Source: Scatophagus argus (Eukaryota; Chordata; Actinopteri; Scatophagidae). From it: a DNA stretch of 64,000 nucleotides. Positions within the stretch are counted from its first letter, which is position 1; each line of letters begins with the position of its first letter. The stretch spans positions 10,828,318 to 10,892,317 of the forward strand of contig NC_058506.1 of the NCBI RefSeq assembly GCF_020382885.2, given 5' to 3'. The notes beneath the pieces are model-generated. The model did no database searches and was not told where the DNA came from. It was given only the letters and a program-made list of their open reading frames with translations. This document shows positions 1-12,730 of this stretch, one piece after another. A program made the translations under genes and the position numbers.

Positions 1-2400
1 GTCTGGCAAGACAAATCTCGGGAGGCTGGAAAATAATTTGGTCATGGCTGTGGGAGGTTGTTGGGAGTGGGAGGCGTGTGGGTGATGTGGGGGAGAAGGT
101 TTGAGGGGTGACCGGTTGGTGGGAGGAGGAGGAGAAGAGGGTTTTGACCGTCTCGCTGTGGTGAAAACATGCTTGACACTTCATTCCTTTCCAGTTAATG
201 TGGAGCGGACCGCAGGATGTTAACCCTCTGCCTGCCTTTTGATGCTCGCTCTCCACTGTTGCACAACAGTCAGTCCTCACAACACTTCCTACTTTTACAG
301 CAGTTCAGAGCTAAAACATGTCAGGACAGTCTACGGAAGAAATCCTGCCAGTTGTGGGAGGGACGGTTACAGTATACATTATTTTCCAGTATCACGTCTA
401 CGTTAGCTTAGTGTAATACTGTGAGACAATATGACAGGCCTGCTGTGCAATCTTTAGAAGCTGTCATGGTGATTTGAAAATTTGACCATCACATGCCAAA
501 TACTCTTCGTCTGGGAGAATTTTGAAGAGTAAGCCACATTTCCTGGACCATCTGCCTCATATGAATTACACAAAAGACAAGACCGGCACCAGCAAACATC
601 CACAATGTTGCCTGGGAGACAGAGGTCACATGAGAGGATGAGTCACACAAACCCAGAACTACCTAGAAACCAACACTATTGATTGGCCTCGCACCATGGT
701 GCTCTTTACAGTTTGGCAACATGCGGAAGGATCAGTGTTGTGTCACCGCCTAAATGATGACGAGAAGATGCCCTCGGCAAAAGACGAATACACGGTTAAT
801 GTGGCCAGAATCTGATACCTCCACTTCACTGTTGTTTACAAGCAACATACACACGGCACTATGCTTATATCCACCTGTGTCTGACCATGGGTCTGCTGCT
901 GGTCTGTGAGTTAGTATGTGTGCTCATGTGGACCTGGAGAGTAGGGAGTTAATGCAGGCAGGGCTGTGGCAGTCCTCCTGCCCCTCAGCCAGATTAATCA
1001 TGCAGGAGAGACACAGCAGGCCCCCGTTCATTCTGCCTGGGGGTGAAGCTGTGCCCGCATGCTCTGCGTATCACATGGCCCTGGCCCCCCTCTCTCCTCT
1101 CCTCTCTCGCTCTTTCTCTCTCTACTGGGGGTGCTGTGGATAGTGCTGGTGGTTGTGGTGGAGGAGGAATATGGAGGTGGTGGTGTTTGGGGGGGGGGGG
1201 GGGTTATTGGTGGTGTGGTGGAACGCCACAGCACGCAGTATAGCTTTCTTTCTTTCTTTCCTTCACACTGTTGTTTTTTTCCCTCTCTTCCCCCTTCACT
1301 TCCCCTTCAGTGGGAGTCAAGCAAGTGAGGCAGAAAAAAAAAAAAGAAGAAGAAGAAGAAAGAAACAGGCGTCCATCTCTCCTGCGAGGACACAACAACA
1401 GCCTCTTTTTTCTCTCCTGTAGGAGGGCCCTGACGACAGCAGTGGCCAGGCTCGGTGGATGAAGAGGAGAAGTGTGTGTGGGGAGGAGGGGGTGGGGAGG
1501 GAGTGGAGGGGGGGCATACCAAGGGAGTCGCCACAGATATCTCCTGGAAACTGCTCGACGATGTCTCTGCGCATCAGAGAACAGCCACAGCCATTGTTGG
1601 GCTCGTCGGGAAACAGAGGCAGCGTCGCACAGTTGCGTGCTTCAGCATTTTGCAATGTGTTGCACAAGAACCTACAGTGTGTATACAGTAGAACTTTAAA
1701 TGTTTCATGATGTGTTTTGTTGAAAATCTCAGAGATGAGAAGCCTACTTTAAATTCAATTGTGAACAGTGCATCATGTGTATGCGTGCAGGCTGTCAAAG
1801 CTCGATGCACTGTTTATCAAGTGAACATAACAGTGACACTGTTGCCTACCTCTGTGTGGGCCTACACAGACACAGCAGCATCCATGTTCTTTTGGACAGC
1901 AGTGCATTGTTTGCAATGGATGCTTTGGTGCCAGAGTCTTATTAGTCTTATTAGTAGTGTATAAGCATAAGCAAAGTGTAAGTGAAATTTTAGCTGACTA
2001 CATTGAGTGGCAGTAGTGTCGTGGTTATACAAGAGTCACCAGCATGACTTGTTTGCTGTATGTTTTCCCAGCTGGTAAATGTGTAGATAAGGTATAGATA
2101 AGGCATGTAAAAGATATTTTCGGTATAATTTTGTCTCACTTTCATTTCATTTAAGAATAAGTTTAATCACAGCAAGCTACTGGACTGTTGTTCTGCAAGT
2201 TTTGAGAGTTTGGCTTATATATAATCTGTCATGATTGGTCCATCACATACTATGTTAAACATGATATATTTGTGCTGTGACATTTACCTAACTTTAGTGT
2301 ACAGCTAACTATTACATCTAATGTGACTATTTCCATTATTTCTGTTTTGTGGTATTTTTCTGCAAGCATGAACAGGAAAATAAAGTCAAGGAAGTGACAC
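1..2400. other. Gene-poor flank with purine/pyrimidine simple repeats
   Basis: No recognisable gene. The stretch holds a 15-base G run (1189-1203), a CTTT run (about 1245-1262), an A12-(GAA)n tract (about 1332-1362) and two strong plus-strand acceptor-like signals: a pyrimidine tract ending in CAG at about 1309-1310, and one ending in TAG at about 1421. Open frames around 1535-1667 on both strands are discussed as a finding. It lies beyond the stop of the minus-strand SH2D4-like gene and could belong to a neighbour that continues outside the window. Confidence 0.5.
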
Positions 2401-2402
2401 TA

Positions 2403-2945
2403 CACTATACAGACAAAAGTATAGGGACACTTGAACATTACACCAACAGGGACTTAAATAACATCACATTCTAAATACACAGACAGCTTTGCAGCTATAA
2501 CAGCTTCCACTCTTCTGGGAATACTTTCCTCAAGATTTTGGAGTGTTTCTGAGGGAATGTTTGCTCATTAATGCAGTAGAGCTTTTGTGAGGTCAGACAC
2601 TGATGTTGGACCAAAAGGTCTGACTCTCAGTCTCTGCTCCAGTTCATCCCAAAGGTGTTGGATGGGGTTGAGGTCAGGGCTCTGTGTGGGCCTGTCAAGT
2701 TCTTCCACACCAAACTCATCCAGCCATGTCTTTATGGAGCTTTGCTTTGTGCACTGGGGCACAGCCATGCTGGAATAGAAAAGGGCCTTCAACAAATTGT
2801 GGCCACAAAGTTGGAAGCATAGCATTTACCAAAATGTCTTGCTATGCTGAAGCATTAAGATTTCCCTTCACTGGCAGTAGGGGAACCAACCCTTGAAAAA
2901 CAACCTCACAAAGAAGTCTGTCTGGATACTTTTGTCTATATTGTG
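2403..2945 (-). mobile_element. Degenerate, internally deleted Tc1/mariner-type transposon
   Basis: A 543-bp element bounded by inverted repeats: the left end reads CACTATACAGACAAAAGTAT and the right end is its near reverse complement. It is flanked on both sides by TA (2401-2402 and 2946-2947), the Tc1/mariner target-site duplication. The minus strand encodes the C-terminal part of a Tc1 transposase, about 2568-2790, with the diagnostic stretch SPDLNPIQHLWDELE around the last catalytic acidic residues. The catalytic N-terminal half and the DNA-binding domain are missing, so the copy cannot move on its own. A related copy lies near 39.9 kb in the opposite orientation. Confidence 0.85.
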
Positions 2946-3491
2946 TAGTTCTCTTACATCTTCAGTTAATGTGACATTTTAAACATTAAATATAAGTTTT
3001 GAAAAGCTACTTATACACATGCTTTTTGAAGCAATAGTTAAACTCATCAAGACAGCAGTTTGTCTCTGCGAGGTGTTTCTAATGTCTTCTTAAAAACAGA
3101 AAGAGCCAAAGAGGAATCTCTTTAAAGACCTGATCTGAGGGTCAAGTGGGGGGGCACATGTGCTTCCAGATGCAGAACCCTTCAGCTTGATCAAAACAAT
3201 ATGTGGTGATGATAAAACTTTGCCTAGAAGAAAAATACAGCGATGATGATGGTACAGCGTGTTTTTTTTGTGTGTTTGTGAATGCAGCCTATTGAGAAAA
3301 GAAGGAGATCTGATGAATCACTGTCCTCTGAACTTCTCTGCAAATGCTGCACAATTGAATATTGCAACGCACACACAAACACACTTACTTACATAGTGAG
3401 TGTGCCTTGTAGTGAATACAGTGACTTCTGTAACCTACTGTACTCTACAAATGTATTGATTTACATGTTTCCTGTTGCCACTGTTCTGCAG

Positions 3492-3727
3492 TGAAACAGC
3501 GCTGTCCTCGTCTCCGCGTTTATGTGCTTGTTTGTGTGTGCATATGGATCTTGCTTTCCATTTCAACGCCTTTGAAAAGTCAGCCACAGGTACGTCTCAT
3601 TTTGCAACTACCCCAACTCTCTCATCTTAAATTACCAGAGTACCTTACTTTCATCTCCTGTGTCACAGGTGCGACTCTTCCTTCAACACCCACGACCAGG
3701 CTCATGAAACGGACTTCATTCTGTCAG
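3492..3727 (+). other. Possible two-exon plus-strand fragment (unidentified)
   Basis: Two short candidate exons, 3492-3589 and 3669-3727, each have a good acceptor (CTGTTCTGCAG; CCTGTGTCACAG) and a good donor (CAG|GTACGT; CAG|GTACTT). They are separated by a 79-bp gap, a typical short teleost intron. One frame stays open across the junction (exon 1 phase 1 into exon 2), with an ATG at 3544 opening MDLAFHFNAFEKSATG. The product is not recognised and resembles no family I know. It could be a small lineage gene, a non-coding transcript or chance. Confidence 0.2.
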
Positions 3728-4495
3728 GTACTTGATGGGCAAGGATTACTTGTTATCTGAATTTTGCAAATGAAGATGCTGTACAGCAGCAGAGGGCATA
3801 TCTCACTCCATCATTAATCAGCGAGTAGCGTGTCAACTTACATAATGTTGGAGTGTTGCTTTTATTCACTCCAGTGAGCTGATTTGTGACAGTGGAGATT
3901 TTCTTTAAACAGACTAGCCAGCTGCAAACATTAGCGGAGGTAACCGCAATTACAGATACAAATGTGAAGATACGCCTCACAATTTTAGCGTCGGCAAACA
4001 TTTCCATTTGATTTGCAAGCTTGGAGAGCATAACTGGAAATTAAGCAAGAAATGTGTGAGCACAGTAATAACAAACGTGGGGGTGGATGTGTGGCCCTGC
4101 TGAAATTCAAATTTTAAACTGGCCCTGGTTAAGCATGCAGGTCTATTTGCTGAGGATGGACATTTAAAAATCACATATATTGTCAGTGCAATCCGCACAA
4201 CATGTCAGTGTGTTAGGTTGTATTCTGCTAATCAAGGTTTCTCATTTCACATATATACTGTGTGCAATTACAGCAGTCAAAAGAATTATAATGCTGTTAT
4301 CGATATCAGACTGTAAAATGTTTGCCCTTTGTAAGCTGCAGCTGCAGGACATGAAAAAGAAATGTGATGTTTTATTTCAGTATGGAATTTGGAGGACGGA
4401 GGTTAGCAGCGTACGCAGAGAAAGACTGAGAGACTGACAGAAATTCACACCATAAAAGAAGACCTTCAACATACAAAGTGCACAAGTTACACAGT

Positions 4496-4501
4496 TTTAT
4501 T
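4496..4501 (-). terminator. Candidate polyadenylation signal of the SH2D4-like gene
   Basis: AATAAA is seen on the minus strand within ACAATAAAACTG, about 930 bases beyond the TAA stop at 5429. If used, the 3'UTR would run from 5428 to about 4475. A second minus-strand AATAAA lies near 5187. Choice between them cannot be made from sequence alone. Confidence 0.35.
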
Positions 4502-5428
4502 GTTTCTTTGATTGCACCACACAAGCTTGACATTAAAGATAAAATTGTCTCTCATTTTACAAGTGAGCATTGTCAGAATGTTAAATATCCCATTACAAAA
4601 CATCTTTCTCCCTATAGAAAATGTAAAAAAGAAGAAGTACAGCCACACATCTCTAAAATAGTACAGAAATAAATCGGAGAGAAGTAACACAGAACTGGAT
4701 TATTTGGCAGCGACTGTCTAACTTGATCCACTGGGAGCAACAGACGAGGTATTTGGCACTGTCATTGGTCCACAACAGGTCGCGGAGAGAGACTCCTGCC
4801 AGGTGGCAGAGGGAGACATACATTGCATCGTGACAAATAAACAACCCTACACTATTCCCAGGGAGGAGACAGCAAGATGAAGGAGGACCCTGCTGTGCCT
4901 TATTCACCCCATTATGCCTTCCACTGGCCATTCTTTTGCCCCGAACCACAAATACTGAGCCTCATGTGTCTGCATATGAGCTAATGTAAACTGAAAGTAA
5001 CGTCACGTAAGTAAACAGCGTGTGTGCGGCGTTGGTGTGTTGGACTTTAAAGTGTATTTTAGAATAGGGATGTGTTTTTCCACATGTTACACAAAGTGGA
5101 AGGCACCAACAGCAAGTGAGTAAATGTGATAGTCATCAGTTTGCTGGCATGTTCATATACATTGTAACCAATTTTCTTTGGAATTTATTTCCCACAAAGA
5201 CTGTTTACAGTACTGCACCATCCAAAAATAAAACCATTACATTCAAGCATTTCCATGTGCTTTGGGAGTGAAAGCAAGATTGTGAACTTTACCACCTGAG
5301 AGTTCTCCATCCGTTAGCCCACTGGATGAGGCTCCACGTGAGGGTGTCCGACATTGTCCAGTGTGGCTTCGTTTGAATCACGGGCATGCGTGAAGCTGGG
5401 TGTGCGTTCGTGCATCAGCGCGTGAGGA

Positions 5429-5652
5429 TTACCTGACAGTAGGTGTGGTCGTTACACGCAAGTGGCTGGGCTTGGTGGGGAGAGGGGGCTTGATGCCGCG
5501 GGAGGAGGTCTGTGTGGGGGTTGAAGTGTTTTCACCGCTGAAGGTTTTCATCAGCTGAGCCACCCGGCCACGCCCTGCGCAGGTTGGTGTGCTCCCTGAC
5601 GACCCGGCCTCCTCTGAGGCAGCCCTCCGAGACGCTTCTGATGCACCAGTAT
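5429..5652 (-). CDS. SH2D4-like gene, coding exon 7 (last in this model)
   Basis: The exon opens after a TTTTTGCAG acceptor and completes the split codon left by exon 6 (G+AT, Asp). It encodes about 74 residues rich in Ser, Thr and Pro, with the motif KPPLPTKP near the end. SH2D4A has a similar PPLPPKP stretch just before its SH2 domain, so position and motif fit the family. The frame ends in TAA at 5429-5431. A good donor (CAG|GTAATC) overlaps this stop after position 5433, so the exon may instead splice on to exons outside what I can find; that would leave room for an SH2 domain beyond the window edge. Confidence 0.7.
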
Positions 5653-6390
5653 CTGCAAAAAGTGAGGACTGGATTAAGTTAAGAGCTCCAACATATGTCT
5701 ACCCAACTGCATGGAATGACTTGTATTTCAAATTAATAAATGAATAAAAAATTAAAACATGGGAATTTTGTATATTGTAAATATATAAAAGTTTGCTGCC
5801 ACATTTAAGAGAAATAATAAAACACCTAACTTAAAAGAAAAAAACATTTGCAGAATATTAATGAATAGATATCTTATTTGTAATTGATTAGGTTTATTTA
5901 AGTTTATTGTAGGGCACTTGTTGTTACTGTGTCCAGGTGCCACACTGAATCTGCAAAAAAATGTATTAACATCTTAAAATAAACTTTCCTGAGAGGGATT
6001 TTATTACACAACCATCACTTTAATTTCATTTTCTCTCAATTTTTTACTTGACTGTGTGTTATATGTTCTGGCGACGCCTTTTTGGGAGCACAAGAACATG
6101 ATATCCAGCACAGAATCTGGTGAGAAAAGTTTAAACTGATGAACACCTTATTTTTTGGTTTAACCATGACAGTCACACAGCACGTTTATGCTTCACTACT
6201 GTTGCAGAAGTAGGAATGCAGCTTTCGCACACTACTTGATCATTTCCCCTCTCAAAATACAGTAGCTACATTTTTGTCCACTATTTTCTACCATTTTCCC
6301 TCCTTTTCATTCGCCTCCCTTTATCCCACTCTGGCTGAGCAGAGGTCATCCTCAGTGGAAGTGTAGTAGGGACACAGCTGGGTGTAGTTG

Positions 6391-6413
6391 GTGTGTGTGT
6401 GTGTGTGTGTGTG
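6391..6413. repeat. (GT)n microsatellite
   Basis: About 11 uninterrupted GT units, in intron 6 of the SH2D4-like gene. Confidence 0.95.
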
Positions 6414-6857
6414 CTTGCTGAGGTACCGTGTTTGGAAGAGGGTGTAATTGAGGGAGGAATGGAGGGAACAGGAGTAAGGGAGTGGAGGGAGGGAGGGCCA
6501 CAGGGACAGCAATGGAGAGCAGACAGACGCTGCTCAGACACCAGAAGGCTTGAGGAGCCACATATTTTTAGCGTCATCCCCGGGGGACAGAGATATGTGA
6601 GAGCGCCCGCGTGCACGGCTACAGACGCACACAAGCTCACACACATACACACACACACCACACAAACACACAAGCATACACACACTTTCTAACGGTTGAA
6701 TTTCAAAAGACACACGTGCGTACTCATGTTACATTCAGGTCCGTGCATGCTCACAAACACACATTAACACAAACATGCACCTTTGCACAGTCCTAGTGCT
6801 CATGGATTCAGTCACGCATGCAACCATTCCTGACTAACACCACAGCGTAGCACAGAG

Positions 6858-6859
<2 letters not shown>

Positions 6860-6889
<30 letters not shown>
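6860..6889. repeat. (CA)n microsatellite
   Basis: About 15 CA units. Imperfect CA-rich sequence surrounds it from about 6625 to 6785. Confidence 0.95.
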
Positions 6890-6891
<2 letters not shown>

Positions 6892-7278
6892 GCAGGATAC
6901 AGCCAAAACCACACAGGCACTCCTGGGGCTAGGGAACCTTTAAAGCTCTTGATGTCTTGCAGGCATGAAAAGGAGAAACCTAAAGAAGCCTTTAAGGCTG
7001 TGTTATTGTTTATTGTTGTTTACTCTCCTTTCTCTCCTTACCCTCACTCTCTCTCTTGCCCCTCTCCCTGTGGCTCTTACACCACCCTCCACCCTCCTCT
7101 TCATCTCTTCCTCTCCCGCTGTCTTGCCCTGCCTTCATCTGCCCCCTGACCCGCGGTTCCTGTGTTAATGTCCTCTCGCCGTGCTGCGTGGGCTTGCCTC
7201 TGATTGTCTCGTTGTGTTGTGTGGTCACCACGGAAACCTTGGATAGGCTCCAGCAATTGAGGCTGACACACATTCAGG

Positions 7279-7350
7279 CACGCACCAAGCACACACGCAG
7301 ACACACACGCAGACACACACACACAGATGCACACAAACACAGACACAGGC
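7279..7350. repeat. Imperfect CA-rich compound microsatellite
   Basis: Alternating CACA and CAGA/CGCA units, including two adjacent copies of AGACACACACGC. It gives rise to spurious His/Thr-rich open frames. Confidence 0.85.
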
Positions 7351-8038
7351 ACATACACACTCATGGCCGGAGAGTTTTTTGAGCTCAGAGCCTTAGTGCA
7401 GGTCTGAGTGGAATGCTTAATAGAGAGACAGAGCGATAGAAAGAGCGGAGAAGGAGGAGAGTTGGCGTTACGAGCATGGACTTTACTGGCGTAAAGAAAC
7501 AATGCAAATAGAAATACAAATATATATAGAAAGAGTATTTCTTGAAGCTAAACCTTAATACCTTCCCACAGGTAAACCGACTAACCTGTCTTAATATCCC
7601 CCCACCTCCCCCCAAAAAAAGCTCAAACCCCACACCTTTCTGCTCGAAACTCGCCTCAGCAGCTGCACTCTCAGCGCCGTCAGCAGAAACAGTTATTAAA
7701 GCTACCTGTGAAAACACCTATTAAAATGAAAGAGAATCTCTGCATTAAATCACTAGTCTGGATTGATTAATCTCCCATTTGAGCTTTCGTACGCCACTCC
7801 TCACATCTCAGTCCAGCTCGTAAATGTACAGGGAGGACAAAGAGGAGGGGGTGGGAAGCAGTGTCACTGACCAGGCTAGCACAAAAATTAAAGCCCAATC
7901 TATCTCTTTAAAGACCTCCACGTCTCTGCCAGAAAGAGAGGTGGGGGTCGGGTGGGGAAGGGGGGGGGGCAGAAGTGGGGCAGAGGGCAGAATTCCCGAG
8001 CAGCATGTCTGAGGACTGAAGGGCAGGGAGGAGAGGAG

Positions 8039-8060
8039 GTGTGTGTGTGTGTGTGTGTGT
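8039..8060. repeat. (GT)n microsatellite
   Basis: About 11 GT units, within intron 6 of the SH2D4-like gene. Confidence 0.95.
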
Positions 8061-9314
8061 CAGCAAAGCAGTTGGGGGGGTGGCTGGGGCCCCTGTCACT
8101 TATCAGCTCTGGCTGAGCGTCGCCCAGGGCTAGAGTCGGGAAGCGGCGCTGGAATGTGTGTCCTTCTCTCTGAAGGTGAAGAGAGAGGAGAGGGAAGCCG
8201 ACAGACAGATAGGGAAGGGTTTCTAAACACGAACACACGCACGCATACACATATGATCACATATCGCCAGCTGCTGGAGATCAATACACTGCCATGCTCA
8301 CATACGCTCCAATCATGTGACACAGTGACACATACACAGTCTAACACACAAGACAATTTTTTTTTTGCATCTCCAGGTTCAGCTCTACACTCACTCTTAC
8401 ACTAACTCTACACGCTCACCCTATTATCTGAAATATTACGTCCTTCACCTTCTCTTTTATGCAGATGACTCGCTACTTTAACACAGGATTTAATGACGAA
8501 TTAGTGTCAGTTTTTATAAATTTGAAATGAAAATATCCATATTTTTTAGAAGGAGTACACACTTGTTTCCAAACGGTTATGTCTCCTGATAAAACAGGAC
8601 ACTGATCACTGTCACTTGCAGTAAATTAGGTCCTCCTCTGACACTGACAGCACAGAAAATGCTTCATGTAATAGACACCAAAGAGAAAAATGATGAGAAA
8701 GAGGGATTAGTAATTAGGAAATCATTTGCACAAATAAACAATTTTTTCCCCCTTAAAATAGTATTATTTTTTCACATTGATCTCTTATAGCATTTATTTC
8801 TTGAGGCAGATTTGCACTTTTCTGTGATCAAAATATCCTTGGGCTTACAATAAGTTTTTAAAATGAAAAGAAAACATAAAAAAGTTAAGATAGCTAGAAT
8901 TCTGTACGGTATTATTTTGGACAATACTACAGTAATTTACTTCAGATGAAGTTAAAAACACATTCTAATAACTAACCTTCAAAAAAACTCTCATCCTGAC
9001 ATTTGACAACTGCATCTTGACAGTATCTGTTAAAAATTTTCAATTTGTGGATACTTGTCGCCCTTCCATTGAGAAAACATTATTAATTTTTGTCATGGCA
9101 TCCAATCTCATAAACAACTTTGTGAATTCTTAAGTCCTTCAACCTATCGGTCAGTTAGGGTGCGTCCCCGATGGGTACGTGTAAATACACATGAATGTCA
9201 CTAAAGCAGGTTATTAAGTTCATCTTTTACAACTGTTGTGTGTGCCACAGTCTGTGTTCTCAGGATGCAGGAATACCTTGTCAGTACCCACATTCAAATG
9301 AAAACAGCTGAGGC

Positions 9315-9440
9315 ATGAGCCTTATCCGAGTTGGCCTCATCCTCCCTTTGGAACAAGCTTCCTGCCATTGTCAAGGACAGACCCTCAGTCAGTATTTTTT
9401 TTTTTGTCCAGAGTCAAGACACATTTATTCAGCACTCTGT
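9315..9440 (+). mobile_element. 3' remnant of an L2/CR1-type LINE
   Basis: One plus-strand frame reads ASSSLWNKLPA followed by PSVS and SQDTFI about 20 residues later. This matches the conserved C-terminal tail of reverse transcriptases of non-LTR elements of the CR1/L2/Rex1 group (LWN-LP, then a Phe-K-x-LKTHLF-like motif). A run of T and substitutions break the frame, so this is a dead fragment. The precise family cannot be named without a repeat library. Confidence 0.6.
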
Positions 9441-12438
9441 TCGGCCCACCTCAACTCCCACCACACCAGCTGTTCCTTTCCCTTTACTTTGCCTTTCTTT
9501 TTCCTACATTCATCTGTTGTTCGCTGCCCTGGTATCCAGCCACTTATGTGGGTGCAGACACACAAAAAGCACGCCTGTGCTGGCACTGTTTACTAGAAAT
9601 GTATCTTTTGGTTTCTTCTTTCTATCCAGATTTTAGTCACTTGTGTCCTCTGAAACGGTTGATCCTGATCCAGTTGAGAAATCACTTTAAAAGCTCAGAG
9701 CTCACGGCACATGCTTACACAAACAGATTTGGACTGGACAACATCAGAGCAAAAAAAAAAAACACAGTTTGATTATGACGTTCAGTTCAGTCAGTATCTG
9801 CAAACATGATTTTTATAAATACTTCTTGGATTTTGCTTCTTGATGACATTATCAAGAGCTCGCCAGTTCTCTTGCGTTGGGTTTTGGAGAGATTTGCCCT
9901 GACTCCAAAATCTACAGTGAACTGCCAGGAATGTTCAGAATGAACCAGACACTAAAGAGAGGCAGGACACAAAATCCTGACAGAATAAAGAATTGATCTT
10001 CTTTTCAGTCTGCTGTCTATGACAAGTGCTGGGAAACATGCAGGCAAATACACAGACACTCAACCTCAAGGAACTGTCATGGTGCCACTGTGCTGGGAGG
10101 TTGCAATGTTGTGTTTTTCTGAATGAAATTATCTACATTGAAAAAAATTCACTCTGATAAAGTCAGGTCTTTCACAAATTGTTCAAATGCAAACGAAATC
10201 TTTGATTTGTATTTAAGGTTTTCTAAAAAAAAAAAAAAATGTTCCTCAAACAAGGTAACTTTCAGGATCTGTTGCAGTGAGTGCAGTCTGAATGTGCTGT
10301 AGGATGAATATTTTTCCAGCAGAGGGACCCTATGGAAATCAGGTTTTCTATCCAACTGGACTTTTCCCCCTGCAGTATCACTGTTTTCCACTGGATGGTG
10401 CTAAGTTAACCTGCATGCCATCCATTCTTCTGCCTAACTGGGTCACTGTATGGTGAATGAATGTGAGGTCAGTTCATGAAACTAGATGCTGTGTTAAGGC
10501 AGGAAGTCTCAGAATCACAATGATATGAAACAAGAAGTAATCTGCACAACATTACGGAAGACAAGATAAGTAATGACAATAACATTCATGTCAAAGCCCA
10601 AGATACTGTATCTGTTATGAAGAAAAAGCCTGAAAATCCCCACACAATAAACATCTGCACAGACAAAGGCTGAGACATGCAAGTAACAAAGACACAAAGA
10701 CAGAAACAAAAACACGCAGGTTTGTGAAAAACTGAATAAAATGTAGCAGTGAATGTTTGTAAGGTGCAGTTAATTGGTTAGTTTTGCCACCACTCTTCCC
10801 TCATGCCTTTGTGCATTGCAAATCTACTAAAAGCTGCAAAATAACATCGACAACACTGGGGAAGGCCAAAAAAAATGTGTGTGATCCATACAGCCCATCA
10901 AAACCAATCACTGTTTTCACATAGTGGTAAGTCTCAGTTATCAAATTTGGTGGTAAAACAAGAAGCAGTGTTACTAATAACTACCATTCACTAAAAAATA
11001 GTGAGTTTCCTATTGCTCATTTCAGTCCACATTACATTGAAAAGTAGGATCTTATTTGTATGCTCTCTGGCATCTGGGTAAATGACCATGCAACTCAATC
11101 AATGACAAGAGAAGCCACCAAACAAGCAGGTGTGTGGGGGCGACGTGGAACCACAACACAAATCCCAGCAACATAAGCTTTTTCCCCCTCTAGGCTGGCC
11201 TCATTTTTCTCTGCCAGTCCATAAAGATTCCAGTGGGCTGAGGCACTATTTGGCGAGCACATTAGGTTTGGGGAAATGGTTCCTTCTTCCTTGCTGTAGC
11301 GCTGAGAAACCTATCTGGTATGAACTTTGTTCAGACTGGTTCTGCTGAGCCCTCCACACCCATTATAACTCTCTGAGAGGAAGCAGTGGAAAAGAGCTGT
11401 TGGCTCTGTGTTGATTGTCCTGTAAGCTGGCTGCAGTATTGTGGACTCGATTTTCAACCCACATCTGTGTCCAGTCTTTCTCCAATAGGTAAAATTTAAA
11501 GGAAGTATTGGTAATGTGTGTTAGAAGATTTGCTTGTTTTATTTATTGAAAATCTTTCAACATCCTGACAGCAATAAATACATTTGATGCTCTGTTACAG
11601 GCCTGTAATAAAGTTTTAGGTTGGTTATTCAACAGACTGCTGTGCTTGTGCATGATGACAGCAGCCACCATTAATATTGCGGTTTAGGTATTTCTGATCA
11701 GTCAGTAAGCGGAAGGGGATAGAAAACATTGAGGATGCGTTTATTTATTTATGTATCAAATGGTACCTGTACCCTTTCTTGCAATAGGTGATGTGAGGGG
11801 AGATAACAGGAGACATTTTGTCAGCGAAATGACCAAAATGCATCCCTTTTGTTAACCTGCCATCCCCTAGTATCAGAGAGAGTGCAGGTGCGGTGGGGCT
11901 GTTCAGCTGAATATCTTAGTCTGGTCTGCCCGACTCATTGATCCTTTATCTGAGTGAGGTTTGTGAAAGTTGGAATCTATGGACCTGACCATGACTCTGA
12001 AATATCAGTAGCCTCACTGCGCTGTTTATTGATCAATACACAATGCTGTCTGTGGTGCTGAAGTAGCAGACGGATTTATAAATGAGCCTTTATCTCTCAG
12101 TGCTGCCCTGTCAGTTTTGTCTTTGCTCTAAACCATGCACTATAAATATTCTGTCCTGTACTATATTGTAGCCTATATGCAGTAAATAGTGGTGTCACAT
12201 TTATGATAATAGTGACAAGTAACAACATTTAGTTACAGAAGAGTGAGAGGGTCATGGAGACACAGACACTACCTTTAGTATTCCTACCCCCAGAATAAGC
12301 CACCTGTGGAACAAAATATCTTAGGGGAAACATGACTGCAAATGCAGGTTTTGTTACAGGTTTAATATGAGGGCCATCTGTTAAAAATGAGCTATAAATT
12401 AACAAATCATCCACTGTTTACCCATGATGCTCACTCAC

Positions 12439-12730
12439 CTTTCAAACCTTGTGATTCCCGGGGCTTTTGAGGTTCCTGTGCACGCAGGGCCACTTTGGTG
12501 GCTGACATTGTGCCAGAGTCTGTTTTGACAGCGCTGCTGGGAGAAGCTAACGGTGCAGCGGCGGCCAGCTTCAGCTTTGCGAGGCCGGGTCTTGCGTTGA
12601 CAGAGCCCGTTGCTGCATTTGCAGAAGCTGGTCTCACATTGACAGGGCTAGCTCTCATGGGAGGCCGGGAGCAGATGGGGGGCTGGGGATCTGACTTCTC
12701 CTCAGTCGCACTGGCTGACTTCGACTCGGG
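12439..12730 (-). CDS. SH2D4-like gene, coding exon 6 (Ala/Ser/Pro-rich)
   Basis: The longest exon, 292 bases, enters in phase 0 after CTTCCCTCTGCAG and leaves in phase 1 at AAAG|GTGAGT. It encodes about 97 residues of low-complexity, Ala/Ser/Pro/Lys-rich sequence without a folded domain, starting PESKSASATEEK. The composition and the position between the N-terminal helix and the proline motif fit the disordered middle of an adaptor protein. A plus-strand open frame over the same bases is its shadow. Confidence 0.8.

Larger units (their letters stand above)
5653..12438 (-). other. Intron 6 of the SH2D4-like gene (6.8 kb)
   Basis: Bounded by the GT donor after exon 6 (AAAG|GTGAGT) and the TTTTTGCAG acceptor before exon 7. 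It contains several CA/GT microsatellites (6391-6413, 6860-6889, 7279-7350, 8039-8060), a G run near 7959-7968, and a LINE remnant near 9.3 kb. No coding sequence is supported; the CA/GT-driven open frames here are repeat artefacts. Confidence 0.7.

Noticed and set aside
1..5428. SH2 domain exons of the SH2D4-like gene
   Set aside because: I looked on the minus strand for a Trp-(Phe/Tyr)-His-Gly motif and a Phe-Leu-(Ile/Val)-Arg motif and found neither. They may lie beyond the window.
6281..6692. Long Cys/Val/His/Thr-rich open frames on both strands
   Set aside because: Produced by the GT/CA microsatellites.
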